A stretch of 9,976 nucleotides of DNA from Candidatus Thorarchaeota archaeon MP11T_1 (GCA_002825515.1 PJET01000023.1:1-9976); one strand, 5' to 3'. Shown: positions 1 through 6,162, numbered from the stretch's first letter. Made by a program: numbers and translations. The notes: generated from the letters alone by a model not told the origin.

Positions 1-674
1 CTTATCTCGGGGGTCTCTTCAACCATTTTTGAAACTGCGAGCATTACTTTGACCAATGCGTCAATATCACGAGGCCCCTCACCTCTCACACCCTCGAGAA
101 TCTTGTATGCTTTGAGTTCACTTAGCATCTCCTTGGCATCAGTTTCTGAGAAGGGAATCAGTCTGAATGATACATCCTTGAGAACCTCAACAAAGATGCC
201 ACCAAGACCTGCCATAAGAGCATGACCAAATTGTGGGTCCTTTGTTACTCCTACAATAATCTCAGTGCCCATATCAGCAAAATCGGAGATGAACACTCCT
301 CGACTCAAGTCAACCTCCAAACCCTTTTCTTTTCCATATTTCTTTACATTCTGCATAATCTCATCGAAGGCTTTTCGAACAGCCGCCTCATCTTGGAGAT
401 TGATCTTCACGCCTCCTGCGTCTGACTTATGCAGAATATCTTTGGAAAGAATCTTGAGTACTACGGGAAATCCGATATCCTTGGATCTCTCTATTGCTTC
501 TTCAACCGTAGTAGCAGTTGCATAGGCTGGAACGGGGATACCATATGCTTTCATGATGTCCTTTGCTTCATGCTCAAGGACAAAGGTCCTGCCCTCCTGA
601 CGAGCAGTTTTGAAGATTTTTTTCGCTTCTTTCATCAATGACTCAGACCTCTCTCTTGTTGCTGATTTGTCCAT
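1..674 (-). CDS. ADP-forming acetyl/acyl-CoA synthetase, beta subunit (ATP-grasp), 3' end cut by window
   Basis: The frame is open from an ATG at 674 through to the left edge, giving 224 complete codons and no stop; the C-terminal end is outside the window. The translation starts MDKSATRERSESL and has the ATP-grasp layout of the ACD beta subunit: FPVVLKI near residues 69-75 with the nucleotide-binding Lys, then HKSDAGGVK near 82-90. The His of that motif is the one transiently phosphorylated in the Pyrococcus enzyme family (established knowledge). GTEIIVGVTKDPQFGHALMAG follows. The enzyme converts acyl-CoA + ADP + Pi to acid + CoA + ATP in the cytosol, conserving energy at the end of fermentation. 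The gene starts only 9 nt after the alpha-subunit stop, so the two are surely co-transcribed. There is no strong SD, so translational coupling is likely. Acyl substrate preference (acetate, aryl or branched acids) cannot be read from the sequence. Confidence 0.92.
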   Translation of the reverse strand, partial: MDKSATRERSESLMKEAKKIFKTARQEGRTFVLEHEAKDIMKAYGIPVPAYATATTVEEAIERSKDIGFPVVLKILSKDILHKSDAGGVKINLQDEAAVRKAFDEIMQNVKKYGKEKGLEVDLSRGVFISDFADMGTEIIVGVTKDPQFGHALMAGLGGIFVEVLKDVSFRLIPFSETDAKEMLSELKAYKILEGVRGEGPRDIDALVKVMLAVSKMVEETPEI

Positions 675-683
675 CCTATTATA

Positions 684-2123
684 TCATTTGTCAGACACCA
701 TTGTTTTATTGAACTTGGTCCCATACTTGATTTCTCCATATTGTGCTAGAGCCTTGGCAGCAAGAGCTGCTTTCTCACCTGTAGCATAGGTTGGAACTCC
801 CATAAGTGCCATTATCTCACCTGCTTTTGTTGTGAACCCGCCTCCCATGGAAACAACAACAAAAGGAAGTCCTGATGATCGCTGATGGTTTGAAATCACA
901 TTGGTCACATCCATGTCTAGACTTGGTGTCTGCAATAGCATTCCTACCACGAAGATGTCGTATTCACCACTCGCAATCGCTTCTTCAAGCACCACATTGT
1001 ATCTACCTGAGTCCGCATCTCCAACAACATCTATTGGGTTGCCTACTGCGCAATATGCAGGTAATTTCTGGTTGAACTTCTCAACAAGCTCTACTGAGGG
1101 GCTTGGAATGTTTAGTCCCAGCGCTTCAAGAGCATCAGTGGTCATAACCCCAAGACCGCCCCCATTGGTGACCATTAAAACCCGGTCACCCTTAGCTGCT
1201 GGTTGCATAGCTAATGCTTTGGCCATGTCAAACATATGCTCGAAGTTGTCTGCCCGAATTATTCCCGCTTGTTTGAAAGCTGCATCAGCGACATTATCAG
1301 AACCTGCAAGAGACCCTGTGTGCGACATTGATGCTGCTTTAGCTTTCTTTCCTCTTCCCGATTTTACAACTAGAACTGGCTTACGTGGGGTCACTGTCTT
1401 TGCTGTGTCAAAAAACGTACGGCCTTTATCCTCATCATAGCCTTCTGTGTAGTAACATATGACTTGGGTAGTAGAGTCTTCTCCAAGATAACAAAGAAGG
1501 TCATCATCATCAATGTCACTCTTGTTCCCCAAGCTGATCAGTTTACTTATTCCTAGACCGAGCTCAGCGGTCCAGTCAGAGATTGCCGCGGCAAATGCTC
1601 CTGACTGAGAAACTAGAGAGATATTCGCTACATTGCTGGGTTTTGGACGTCCACATCGATATTCAGGTAGGAAAAATGTGTCAATGTGACTATGTGTATC
1701 AACAACTCCAACACAATTTGGACCTATTATTCGGATTCCACTCTTCCTAGCAATTGCTACAATCTCATCCTCAATCTCTGCACCTTTGGGACCAGTTTCG
1801 GAGAATCCTCCTGATATTACAATAACTGCCTTGGACCCCTTGGCTGCAATATCTTCGAACACTCTTGGTGTAATCCTTGCTGGTACTGCCACAACAACTA
1901 GATCTATTGGCTCCTCAATATCTTGGAGTGTAGGAAAACAGGGAATCCCTAAGACTTGGGTATATTTCGGATTGACCCCATAGACCCTACCAGTGTATTG
2001 TGGCTTGATGAAGTTTTGAACTATTGCTTGACCCACAGTGTTCTGACTTGCAGAAGCACCATAGATTGCAATACTCTTTGCATTAAAGAAGAGATTAATC
2101 GATTCTGTTTGCACAGCAGTCAC
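684..2123 (-). CDS. ADP-forming acetyl/acyl-CoA synthetase, alpha subunit
   Basis: 479 residues, the usual length of a stand-alone alpha subunit. An N-terminal CoA-binding Rossmann domain (IAIYGAS near 18-24, IGPNCVG at 133-139) is followed by succinyl-CoA-ligase-like domains (VSQSGAF at 171-177). The motif SHTGSLAGSD contains His268, the catalytic phospho-histidine position of the family. With the beta subunit downstream it makes a heteromeric enzyme that forms ATP from acyl-CoA. The start is GTG at 2123; an ATG two bases upstream is out of frame and hits TGA at once. A GGTGG stretch just upstream may serve as a weak SD. The gene is divergent from the radical SAM gene, and the 128-nt spacer must hold promoters for both. 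Separate alpha and beta genes contrast with fused single-chain ACDs known from some archaea and bacteria. Confidence 0.93.
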   Translation of the reverse strand: MTAVQTESINLFFNAKSIAIYGASASQNTVGQAIVQNFIKPQYTGRVYGVNPKYTQVLGIPCFPTLQDIEEPIDLVVVAVPARITPRVFEDIAAKGSKAVIVISGGFSETGPKGAEIEDEIVAIARKSGIRIIGPNCVGVVDTHSHIDTFFLPEYRCGRPKPSNVANISLVSQSGAFAAAISDWTAELGLGISKLISLGNKSDIDDDDLLCYLGEDSTTQVICYYTEGYDEDKGRTFFDTAKTVTPRKPVLVVKSGRGKKAKAASMSHTGSLAGSDNVADAAFKQAGIIRADNFEHMFDMAKALAMQPAAKGDRVLMVTNGGGLGVMTTDALEALGLNIPSPSVELVEKFNQKLPAYCAVGNPIDVVGDADSGRYNVVLEEAIASGEYDIFVVGMLLQTPSLDMDVTNVISNHQRSSGLPFVVVSMGGGFTTKAGEIMALMGVPTYATGEKAALAAKALAQYGEIKYGTKFNKTMVSDK

Positions 2124-2151
2124 ATTACACCACCAGCTGCTAAGTTTGGAG

Positions 2152-2251
2152 ATGAGTTGAAAAGAAACTCAAGATGTACTTGTTTGTTACTCTTTGGCAT
2201 ACATAACAATTCTAAAAGCCGATGTATACTCAAGAATTATGAGGTACTCCT
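2152..2251. promoter_or_regulatory. Divergent promoter spacer, acyl-CoA synthetase / radical SAM
   Basis: AT-rich spacer between two divergent genes. On the plus strand, CTAAAAG (about 2212-2218) or CATACATAA (about 2199-2207) are TATA candidates for the radical SAM gene; TGTATACT (2223-2230) lies too close to keep the SD in the transcript. On the minus strand, TTATGTATG near 2199-2207 is the best candidate for the synthetase operon. A small hairpin (TGAGTT 2153-2158 / AACTCA 2166-2171, 7-nt loop) would lie in the synthetase leader. The TATA assignments are inference from AT-rich matches only. Confidence 0.35.
2241..2245 (+). promoter_or_regulatory. Shine-Dalgarno that fixes a TTG start
   Basis: GAGGT lies 6 nt before the TTG at 2252. 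The nearby ATG at 2239 is in another frame and stops after seven codons, so this SD decides for the TTG start of the radical SAM gene. Confidence 0.7.
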
Positions 2252-3259
2252 TTGAGCTTTGATATAATCAACGAAGGGTATGCAATCTTGCAAGCTTCAT
2301 CAGATGAGTTTGAGGATCTAATGAAAGAAGGATTTGATCAGCGATTAGTCATCTATGATAAAGACCTTCTATGTTATAGCCCGACCGCATATCCGTATGA
2401 GATCAAAGACCATGTTCAAGCAAGTTCCCACAACTTTGAATCACTTAGTGTGACTGGTACATCATGTTCTCTCAAATGTGAACATTGTGACGGACGGCTT
2501 TTGAAAGGAATGGACTCCACAATCACCCCAGAGAGTCTGTTTCACAGATGTCACGAAATAAAAAAGTCCGGAGGGGAGGGCGTACTAATCAGTGGTGGGT
2601 CTGATTCAAAGGGATACGTCCCCCTAGAAAGATTCACCGACTCAATTCAAAGGGTGAAGTCTGAATTAGGCCTTGAGATTGTAGTGCATACTGGTCTGGT
2701 CAGTGAAAAAACTGCTCGCGGTCTAGCGGAGGCGCAGATTGACGCAGCAATGCTTGATGTCATAGGCGATGAGCATGTTTCAAGGAAGGTTTACCATATC
2801 AAAGATGGACCAAAAAAGATGCGACGTTCACTTGACATTCTTGAAGAGCTTGGTATACCGACTGTGCCGCACGTGCTTGTAGGTCTCGATTATGGAAGAC
2901 TGGCAGGTGAGATTGAGGCGTTGGATATGATTGCCCAAGGCAATCCTGCTGCTGTTGTGATCATTGCATTGAGTCCGTTGAGAAAAACGCCGATGCAGGA
3001 CATCAGCCCTCCTGCTCCTGAAGACATTGGACGTATAGTCACAATTGCAAGATTAGGAATGAAAGAAGTTCCACTTCTCTTGGGGTGTGCTCGACCAATG
3101 GGCAAACATAAAGTTGAAACTGACCGATACGCGATTCTTAGTGGTGTAAACGGAATTGCTCTGATAAGTCAAGAAGGAGTAGATTTCGCCCGGGAAAAGG
3201 GACTAAATCCTATTTTTCTAGATGTCTGTTGCAGTCTCGCTTACAAGACGCTTGCTTGA
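2252..3259 (+). CDS. Radical SAM protein, uncharacterised biotin-synthase-homologue type
   Basis: 335 residues. The [4Fe-4S] motif CSLKCEHC (Cys72, Cys76, Cys79) is the radical SAM CX3CX2C signature, followed by a GGEGVLISGGSDSKG segment (about 107-121) typical of SAM contacts in the TIM-like barrel. The C-terminal part has GCARPMGKHKVETDRYA and ends in a CCS segment, resembling the archaeal family described as an uncharacterised homologue of biotin synthase (COG1856-like; recalled, not searched). The archaeal lipoyl synthase components LipS1/LipS2 were found among such biotin-synthase homologues, so a sulfur-insertion role is possible but unproven. No partner or substrate gene lies nearby. 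The TTG start is supported by GAGGT upstream. The last 42 nt overlap the convergent membrane-protein gene. Confidence 0.85.
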   Translation: MSFDIINEGYAILQASSDEFEDLMKEGFDQRLVIYDKDLLCYSPTAYPYEIKDHVQASSHNFESLSVTGTSCSLKCEHCDGRLLKGMDSTITPESLFHRCHEIKKSGGEGVLISGGSDSKGYVPLERFTDSIQRVKSELGLEIVVHTGLVSEKTARGLAEAQIDAAMLDVIGDEHVSRKVYHIKDGPKKMRRSLDILEELGIPTVPHVLVGLDYGRLAGEIEALDMIAQGNPAAVVIIALSPLRKTPMQDISPPAPEDIGRIVTIARLGMKEVPLLLGCARPMGKHKVETDRYAILSGVNGIALISQEGVDFAREKGLNPIFLDVCCSLAYKTLA

Positions 3260-3796
3260 TAGTCCCTTTACAGACCATCCAGCAGACTCGTACCCGAGAT
3301 CAAAAATCCAGAGTCCAATTGCTGCTGAAAGAAACATTGGCCATGGTATCACTAAGCCAAGTACAACTATCTTGAGTACGAATCTATACTCGAAGAATTT
3401 GAAGGCCAATGGTGTTCTCTTTTTATCAGTCCAGTCATTTCCTTTCTCATCTAAAACTGCTGCCATGAAGAGGATTATGAGGAGAGTTAGCCACTCCAAC
3501 CAGTCTGTAACAATGGGAATTCCAACTACTAATAGAGTTCCGAAGATTAACACAAATCCTACAATGAATTGGGGGTTATTCACTTTCCCCGAAACTAAGA
3601 CGCCAACCACAATACTCGTCAGTAGAACTAGGTCCCACTCTGAAACTGTCATTAATAGACCAAAAAGAAGACCAGCAATAGATAATGGAATCCAAGCCGC
3701 TTGCGATCTGTCAAGTTCATCCAGAAAGTCATCACCAAGCTTGAGTGAGAGCCCTGCAAGAAAGTAGGCGGTAAAATACAACAACAACTCAAGCAT
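3218..3796 (-). CDS. Small polytopic membrane protein with acidic motifs, function unknown
   Basis: 192 residues from the ATG at 3796. It has about five hydrophobic segments (roughly 3-19, 35-50, 55-69, 76-115 as one or two helices, and 139-165). Two acidic clusters flank membrane helices: DDFLDELD (22-29) and LDEKGND (115-121), with GKV at 70-72 and FDLGYE near 165-170. Paired Asp clusters recall membrane enzymes that bind Mg-diphosphate substrates, but the UbiA motifs are not present, so I give no function. An in-frame TTG at 3823 would add nine residues; I prefer the ATG because the TTG lies only 15 nt from the 3' end of the sRNA stem and a TATA-like CATACTTAG (3826-3834) would place transcription onset just before the ATG. 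The gene is convergent with, and overlaps by 42 nt, the radical SAM gene. Confidence 0.8.
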   Translation of the reverse strand: MLELLLYFTAYFLAGLSLKLGDDFLDELDRSQAAWIPLSIAGLLFGLLMTVSEWDLVLLTSIVVGVLVSGKVNNPQFIVGFVLIFGTLLVVGIPIVTDWLEWLTLLIILFMAAVLDEKGNDWTDKKRTPLAFKFFEYRFVLKIVVLGLVIPWPMFLSAAIGLWIFDLGYESAGWSVKGLSSKRLVSETATDI

Positions 3797-3838
3797 TTTG
3801 TTTATCCATCCACAAGCAGTCAAGTGTGCTAAGTATGT

Positions 3839-3910
3839 GGCTCCTCAGTCTAACTATGAATCGTCGCTGGGCATTTCTACCCTCAGATAGCCAGTTGCAT
3901 CATCGGAGCC
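3839..3910 (-). ncRNA. C/D box small RNA (2'-O-methylation guide)
   Basis: Read on the minus strand: terminal stem GGCTCC (3910-3905) pairs perfectly with GGAGCC (3844-3839). Box C is ATGATGC (3903-3897; consensus RUGAUGA, 6 of 7) and box D is CTGA (3848-3845), abutting the stem. Exactly three bases (G, A, U) lie between the stem and the GA of box C, the k-turn bulge. Internally, D' is CTGA (3886-3883), followed directly by GGG. CCC (3871-3869) then leads, after a three-base bulge AGC, into GACGA of a degenerate C' box (GCGACGA, 3867-3861). So both C/D and C'/D' can fold as k-turns for L7Ae. The guides are 10 nt (3896-3887) and 12 nt (3860-3849), normal archaeal sizes; total 72 nt. A TATA box sits 27 nt upstream. 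It would work in an L7Ae-Nop5-fibrillarin complex. No protein-coding alternative is seen. Confidence 0.8.
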
Positions 3911-3933
3911 ATTTAGGCATCCTCTGCAACCTA

Positions 3934-3941
3934 GATAAAAG
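3934..3941 (-). promoter_or_regulatory. TATA box for the C/D sRNA
   Basis: CTTTTATC on the minus strand (3941-3934) is preceded by purine-rich CGAA as a possible BRE. Its centre is about 27 nt upstream of the predicted 5' end of the sRNA terminal stem, the standard archaeal TATA-to-start distance. It lies between the eL33 stop and the sRNA, suggesting that the sRNA can be made independently of eL33. Confidence 0.6.
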
Positions 3942-3952
3942 TTCGTGATGGT

Positions 3953-4237
3953 CTATAATAGGACAACAGGTGTTCCAACAGCTTGACCGGGAAGATTCGT
4001 TCTGAATTTCGCACGAACCGCTCCACTGTTTCCATGTGGACCTAGCACTTTCCCCAAGAACTCCCTCTCCTCAGGTGAAATCCACTTCACCCTACGACCA
4101 ACAAGTGCTGAAGCCTCAGACCTAGTCTTAATTTCATCGAATAACAAAATCACTTGATTTGGATGCTGTAGGTGTTTTCCCCTACGGTAACTTGTGACAA
4201 CGCCTCTGCGGCCTTTGAGAACGTCACTCTTTGACAT
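3953..4237 (-). CDS. rpl35ae: Large-subunit ribosomal protein eL33 (L35Ae)
   Basis: 94 residues, the normal archaeal length. The whole protein matches the family pattern: YRRGKHLQHPNQVIL near 17-31, then GRRVKW, GKVLGPHGNSGAVRAKF and the terminal LPGQAVGTPV. It is a small beta-barrel protein of the large subunit, shared by archaea and eukaryotes and patchily distributed among archaea. The ATG at 4237 has a strong SD (GGAGGAA, 4244-4250) and a TATA box about 47-53 nt upstream. It is a single gene; the C/D sRNA lies 42 nt downstream on the same strand, so read-through co-expression of two ribosome-related products is plausible. Confidence 0.96.
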   Translation of the reverse strand: MSKSDVLKGRRGVVTSYRRGKHLQHPNQVILLFDEIKTRSEASALVGRRVKWISPEEREFLGKVLGPHGNSGAVRAKFRTNLPGQAVGTPVVLL

Positions 4238-4243
4238 ATGGAG

Positions 4244-4250
4244 TTCCTCC
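4244..4250 (-). promoter_or_regulatory. Shine-Dalgarno of eL33
   Basis: GGAGGAA on the minus strand, 6 nt before the ATG at 4237. It is one of the strongest SD sequences in the window, within the short inverted repeat GGAG-GAA-CTCC that could partly mask it. Confidence 0.7.
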
Positions 4251-4283
4251 TAATGGGATTCTCGTGAACGCCCTAGGAATCGG

Positions 4284-4290
4284 ATATAAG
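4284..4290 (-). promoter_or_regulatory. TATA box of eL33
   Basis: CTTATAT on the minus strand, about 50 nt from the eL33 ATG. With the usual spacing, transcription would begin near 4260, giving a leader of roughly 25 nt that contains the SD. Confidence 0.5.
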
Positions 4291-4317
4291 ACTTACTGAA
4301 TAGCCTCTGCGACAGGC

Positions 4318-4953
4318 TCACGACTCTATTCCTGGTCCTTTGTCAGGTGCGGACCGGTCAGATTCCCTAGTTGAGTATTGATCCATTTCCCTCAACTCTT
4401 TCGCTTTCTCTAAAAGCACATCCCTAATTGCCCACCCAACTTGGTTTGGTCTTTGAGCAAGTCTGTATAGAGCAAACCAGACTCTCCCATCACCCATTGA
4501 GCCCTGGACTATAAGATTCTCAATCATTTCTCTTACTATACCAATTTTATCGATAGCTGCACTAATTGAAGACCTCAACTCGTTTTCTCGCTCATTGATC
4601 TCTTTGACACGCCATGCCATTTGAACAGAGCTCAAGAAGGATAAGAACATCACAAACAGTACATATAGAATAGCATCAATAAATGCGGCAAAGTCAACCA
4701 GAGCTATTGAAACCAATATTAACGAAGCAAATAGAATGACCAAGAATACAAAGCCCTCTAATAGCGCATTGAAGAATTTTGTGACACGCCAATCGTAGTA
4801 TCTTGAAAAAACTGATACTGGCTTTCTGAAGTGCATGATATCTCCAAGATATATATCACGAGATCGGCGACCCAAGAAAAGCCAGACTCCTTGCATGAAT
4901 AGGGCATGAACTATGATTACTAATGGGAGAGTGCTATAGGGACTTAGCTGCAT
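4318..4953 (-). CDS. Three-TM membrane protein with helical C-terminal domain, unknown function
   Basis: 211 residues. Hydrophobic helices lie at about 7-27, 67-86 and 90-110. A charged, probably coiled or helical stretch follows (about 113-145, KEINERENELRSS), and then a soluble tail ending in an acidic and Ser/Arg-rich segment. Between TM1 and TM2 is a basic loop with FRKPVSVFSRYYDW. I recognise no catalytic motif and no family. The ATG at 4953 has no SD, but TTTAAA is centred 26-27 nt upstream, which fits a leaderless mRNA starting at the ATG. It lies on the same strand upstream of eL33, but eL33 has its own TATA box and SD, so an operon is not required. Confidence 0.8.
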   Translation of the reverse strand: MQLSPYSTLPLVIIVHALFMQGVWLFLGRRSRDIYLGDIMHFRKPVSVFSRYYDWRVTKFFNALLEGFVFLVILFASLILVSIALVDFAAFIDAILYVLFVMFLSFLSSVQMAWRVKEINERENELRSSISAAIDKIGIVREMIENLIVQGSMGDGRVWFALYRLAQRPNQVGWAIRDVLLEKAKELREMDQYSTRESDRSAPDKGPGIES

Positions 4954-4974
4954 AAGACAAGCCAGGGGTCTGAG

Positions 4975-4984
4975 CGTTTAAACG
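4975..4984 (-). promoter_or_regulatory. Palindromic TATA box for a leaderless mRNA
   Basis: CGTTTAAACG is a perfect 10-bp palindrome whose TTTAAA core is centred 26-27 bp from the ATG at 4953. No SD lies between it and the ATG. This placement predicts a transcript starting at or next to the start codon. Confidence 0.5.
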
Positions 4985-5117
4985 TATTGAAGTACGCGTC
5001 AACTGATTACTTTCGGTAGCCCCCCTACTATGCAACGATTCGTCAAACAGAACAGAGAGTCACGAAAAATCTGAACATTCTTGCTGTCATTGTCCATCTA
5101 GAATTCGTTCTGGATTT
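4985..5117. other. Non-coding part of the divergent spacer
   Basis: Left part of the 265-nt gap between the three-TM protein and deoxyhypusine synthase. It contains a run of six C (5020-5025) flanked by GTAG/CTAC, which could form only a weak stem. I see no open frame of useful length, no tRNA and no C/D or H/ACA signature on either strand. Confidence 0.5.
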
Positions 5118-5160
5118 ACGAGCCCTGGTCTTGCCCTCCCGGAATACGACTTGGGCTCGT
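5118..5160 (+). ncRNA. Long hairpin followed by a U-rich tract: terminator, leader element or small RNA end
   Basis: ACGAGCCC (5118-5125) pairs perfectly with GGGCTCGT (5153-5160). After one T-T mismatch the stem continues G-T, G-C, T-A, C-G (5127-5130 with 5148-5151), giving 12 of 13 pairs around a 17-nt loop. The wobble pair works only on the plus strand, and the plus strand continues with a T-rich tract (TTTCTTTCATTTT, 5160-5172). Either an upstream small plus-strand transcript ends here, or it is a structured element ahead of deoxyhypusine synthase. A TATA-like ACTTATC (about 5187-5193) lies between hairpin and gene, so the hairpin may be outside the synthase mRNA. The class of RNA is unknown. 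Confidence 0.45.
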
Positions 5161-5186
5161 TTCTTTCATTTTATCTCTACAGAATA

Positions 5187-5193
5187 ACTTATC
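5187..5193 (+). promoter_or_regulatory. Candidate TATA box of deoxyhypusine synthase
   Basis: ACTTATC is centred about 29 bp upstream of the GTG at 5219, and there is no SD before the GTG, so a leaderless or near-leaderless mRNA is plausible. TTTTATC at about 5169-5175 is a second candidate that would leave a leader of about 20 nt. Confidence 0.4.
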
Positions 5194-5218
5194 TCGACAA
5201 GCACATGGTTCGCTGCTG

Positions 5219-6148
5219 GTGACTAATTTGGACAAGGTCAACCATGTGGACCCTACTAAAATCAAAGACATCGCTGATTATCTCAAATCTATGGAGAAGG
5301 TTGGCGTTCTTGGCGCAGGAAGACTGGGAAGAGCTACTGAAATTATAAAGTGCATGTTTGACGACACTAACTGTTTTACATTTCTCTCCATGTCTGGGCC
5401 TATGGTTCCAGGTGGTCTACGAAACATTGTTCGTCATCTTATTGAGAAGGGGTTCATCCAAGCTATTGTCACAAGCGGTGCAAACATTGTACATGATCTT
5501 GTCGAGGCATATGGCGGCAGTCACTTCAGAGTCCCTTCAACCAAGAGTGACTCTGAACTTCGGGAAGCAGGAATGGGAAGAATTGCAGACATATTTGTCT
5601 ATGAGAAAGACTTTGAGCTCTTTGAGAAGGGTATTTACAAATTTCTTGACGCTCTACCCAAGGAGAAGATGACAACTCTTGCACCCAGTGAGTTTCTCGC
5701 AGAACTTGGGAAGACTATAGATGACAAGGGCTCAATAGTCAAACAGTCAGCCATACATAATGTTCCAATTTTTTCCCCTGGACTTATGGACTCTATGTTA
5801 GGTTTTCATCTCTACACCTACAGTACAACCAAAAACCTAGTTCTAGACTTTGTAAAAGACCTCAGAATCCTAGGCGAAATTGTGACTGAACAGAAAAAGA
5901 CAGGAGCTATCATGCTTGGAGGAGGTCTCACGAAGCACTTCACTATGGGATCCACTATTCTGCGTGGTGGCCTCGATATGGCTGTTCAAATCACACTTGA
6001 TCGACCTGAGGGTGGAAGTCTTAGCGGCGCACCATTAGTTGAGGGTGTGTCTTGGCAAAAGGTACAGATTGAAGCTAACTTTGAAACAGTCATTGGTGAT
6101 GCGACCATTCTATTTCCGTTGATTGTACTTCCATATCTTCAACGTTGA
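5219..6148 (+). CDS. dys: Deoxyhypusine synthase
   Basis: 309 residues. The NAD-dependent enzyme transfers the aminobutyl group of spermidine to a lysine of translation factor aIF5A, the first step of hypusine formation (cytosolic). Family landmarks are in order: TFLSMSGPMVPGGLRNIV (53-70), IVTSGANIVHDL (83-94), ELREAGMGRIAD (113-124), IPIFSPGLMDSMLG-like segment (182-195, here VPIFSPGLMD), GGGLTKHF (234-241) with the active-site His240, and EGVSWQKVQIEA (275-286) with Lys281. This Lys is the position that forms the enzyme-imine intermediate in the human enzyme (Lys329). The catalytic Lys is present, arguing for true synthase rather than a homospermidine-synthase-like or inactive paralogue. 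The start is GTG; the ATG at 5205 is out of frame. No aIF5A gene is visible nearby. Confidence 0.93.
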   Translation: MTNLDKVNHVDPTKIKDIADYLKSMEKVGVLGAGRLGRATEIIKCMFDDTNCFTFLSMSGPMVPGGLRNIVRHLIEKGFIQAIVTSGANIVHDLVEAYGGSHFRVPSTKSDSELREAGMGRIADIFVYEKDFELFEKGIYKFLDALPKEKMTTLAPSEFLAELGKTIDDKGSIVKQSAIHNVPIFSPGLMDSMLGFHLYTYSTTKNLVLDFVKDLRILGEIVTEQKKTGAIMLGGGLTKHFTMGSTILRGGLDMAVQITLDRPEGGSLSGAPLVEGVSWQKVQIEANFETVIGDATILFPLIVLPYLQR

Positions 6149-6162
6149 ACTCAACCCCGACG

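Noticed and set aside
901..1440. 179-codon plus-strand open frame inside the synthetase alpha gene
   Set aside because: It is antisense to a full-length, well-conserved ACD alpha subunit; its translation is low-complexity Ser/Ala/Pro-rich and shows no family features.
2252..3259. Link between the radical SAM gene and the TIGR04282/04283 transferases (rSAM/selenodomain system)
   Set aside because: The genes are over 4 kb apart with unrelated genes between, and the radical SAM protein resembles a biotin-synthase homologue rather than the Cys-rich rSAM partner of those transferases.
3222..3767. 181-codon plus-strand open frame opposite the small membrane protein
   Set aside because: The minus-strand product has coherent membrane helices and acidic motifs, whereas this frame is Ser/Thr/Arg-rich without structure; judged a shadow.
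3839..3910. The sRNA stem as a simple terminator of eL33
   Set aside because: There is no poly-T after the stem, the stem arms are 60 nt apart, and the boxes, bulges and guide sizes fit a C/D sRNA far better.
5118..5160. tRNA or H/ACA RNA in the deoxyhypusine synthase spacer
   Set aside because: The hairpin is a single stem of 43 nt with no T or D arm features, no pseudouridylation pocket and no ACA at the required distance.
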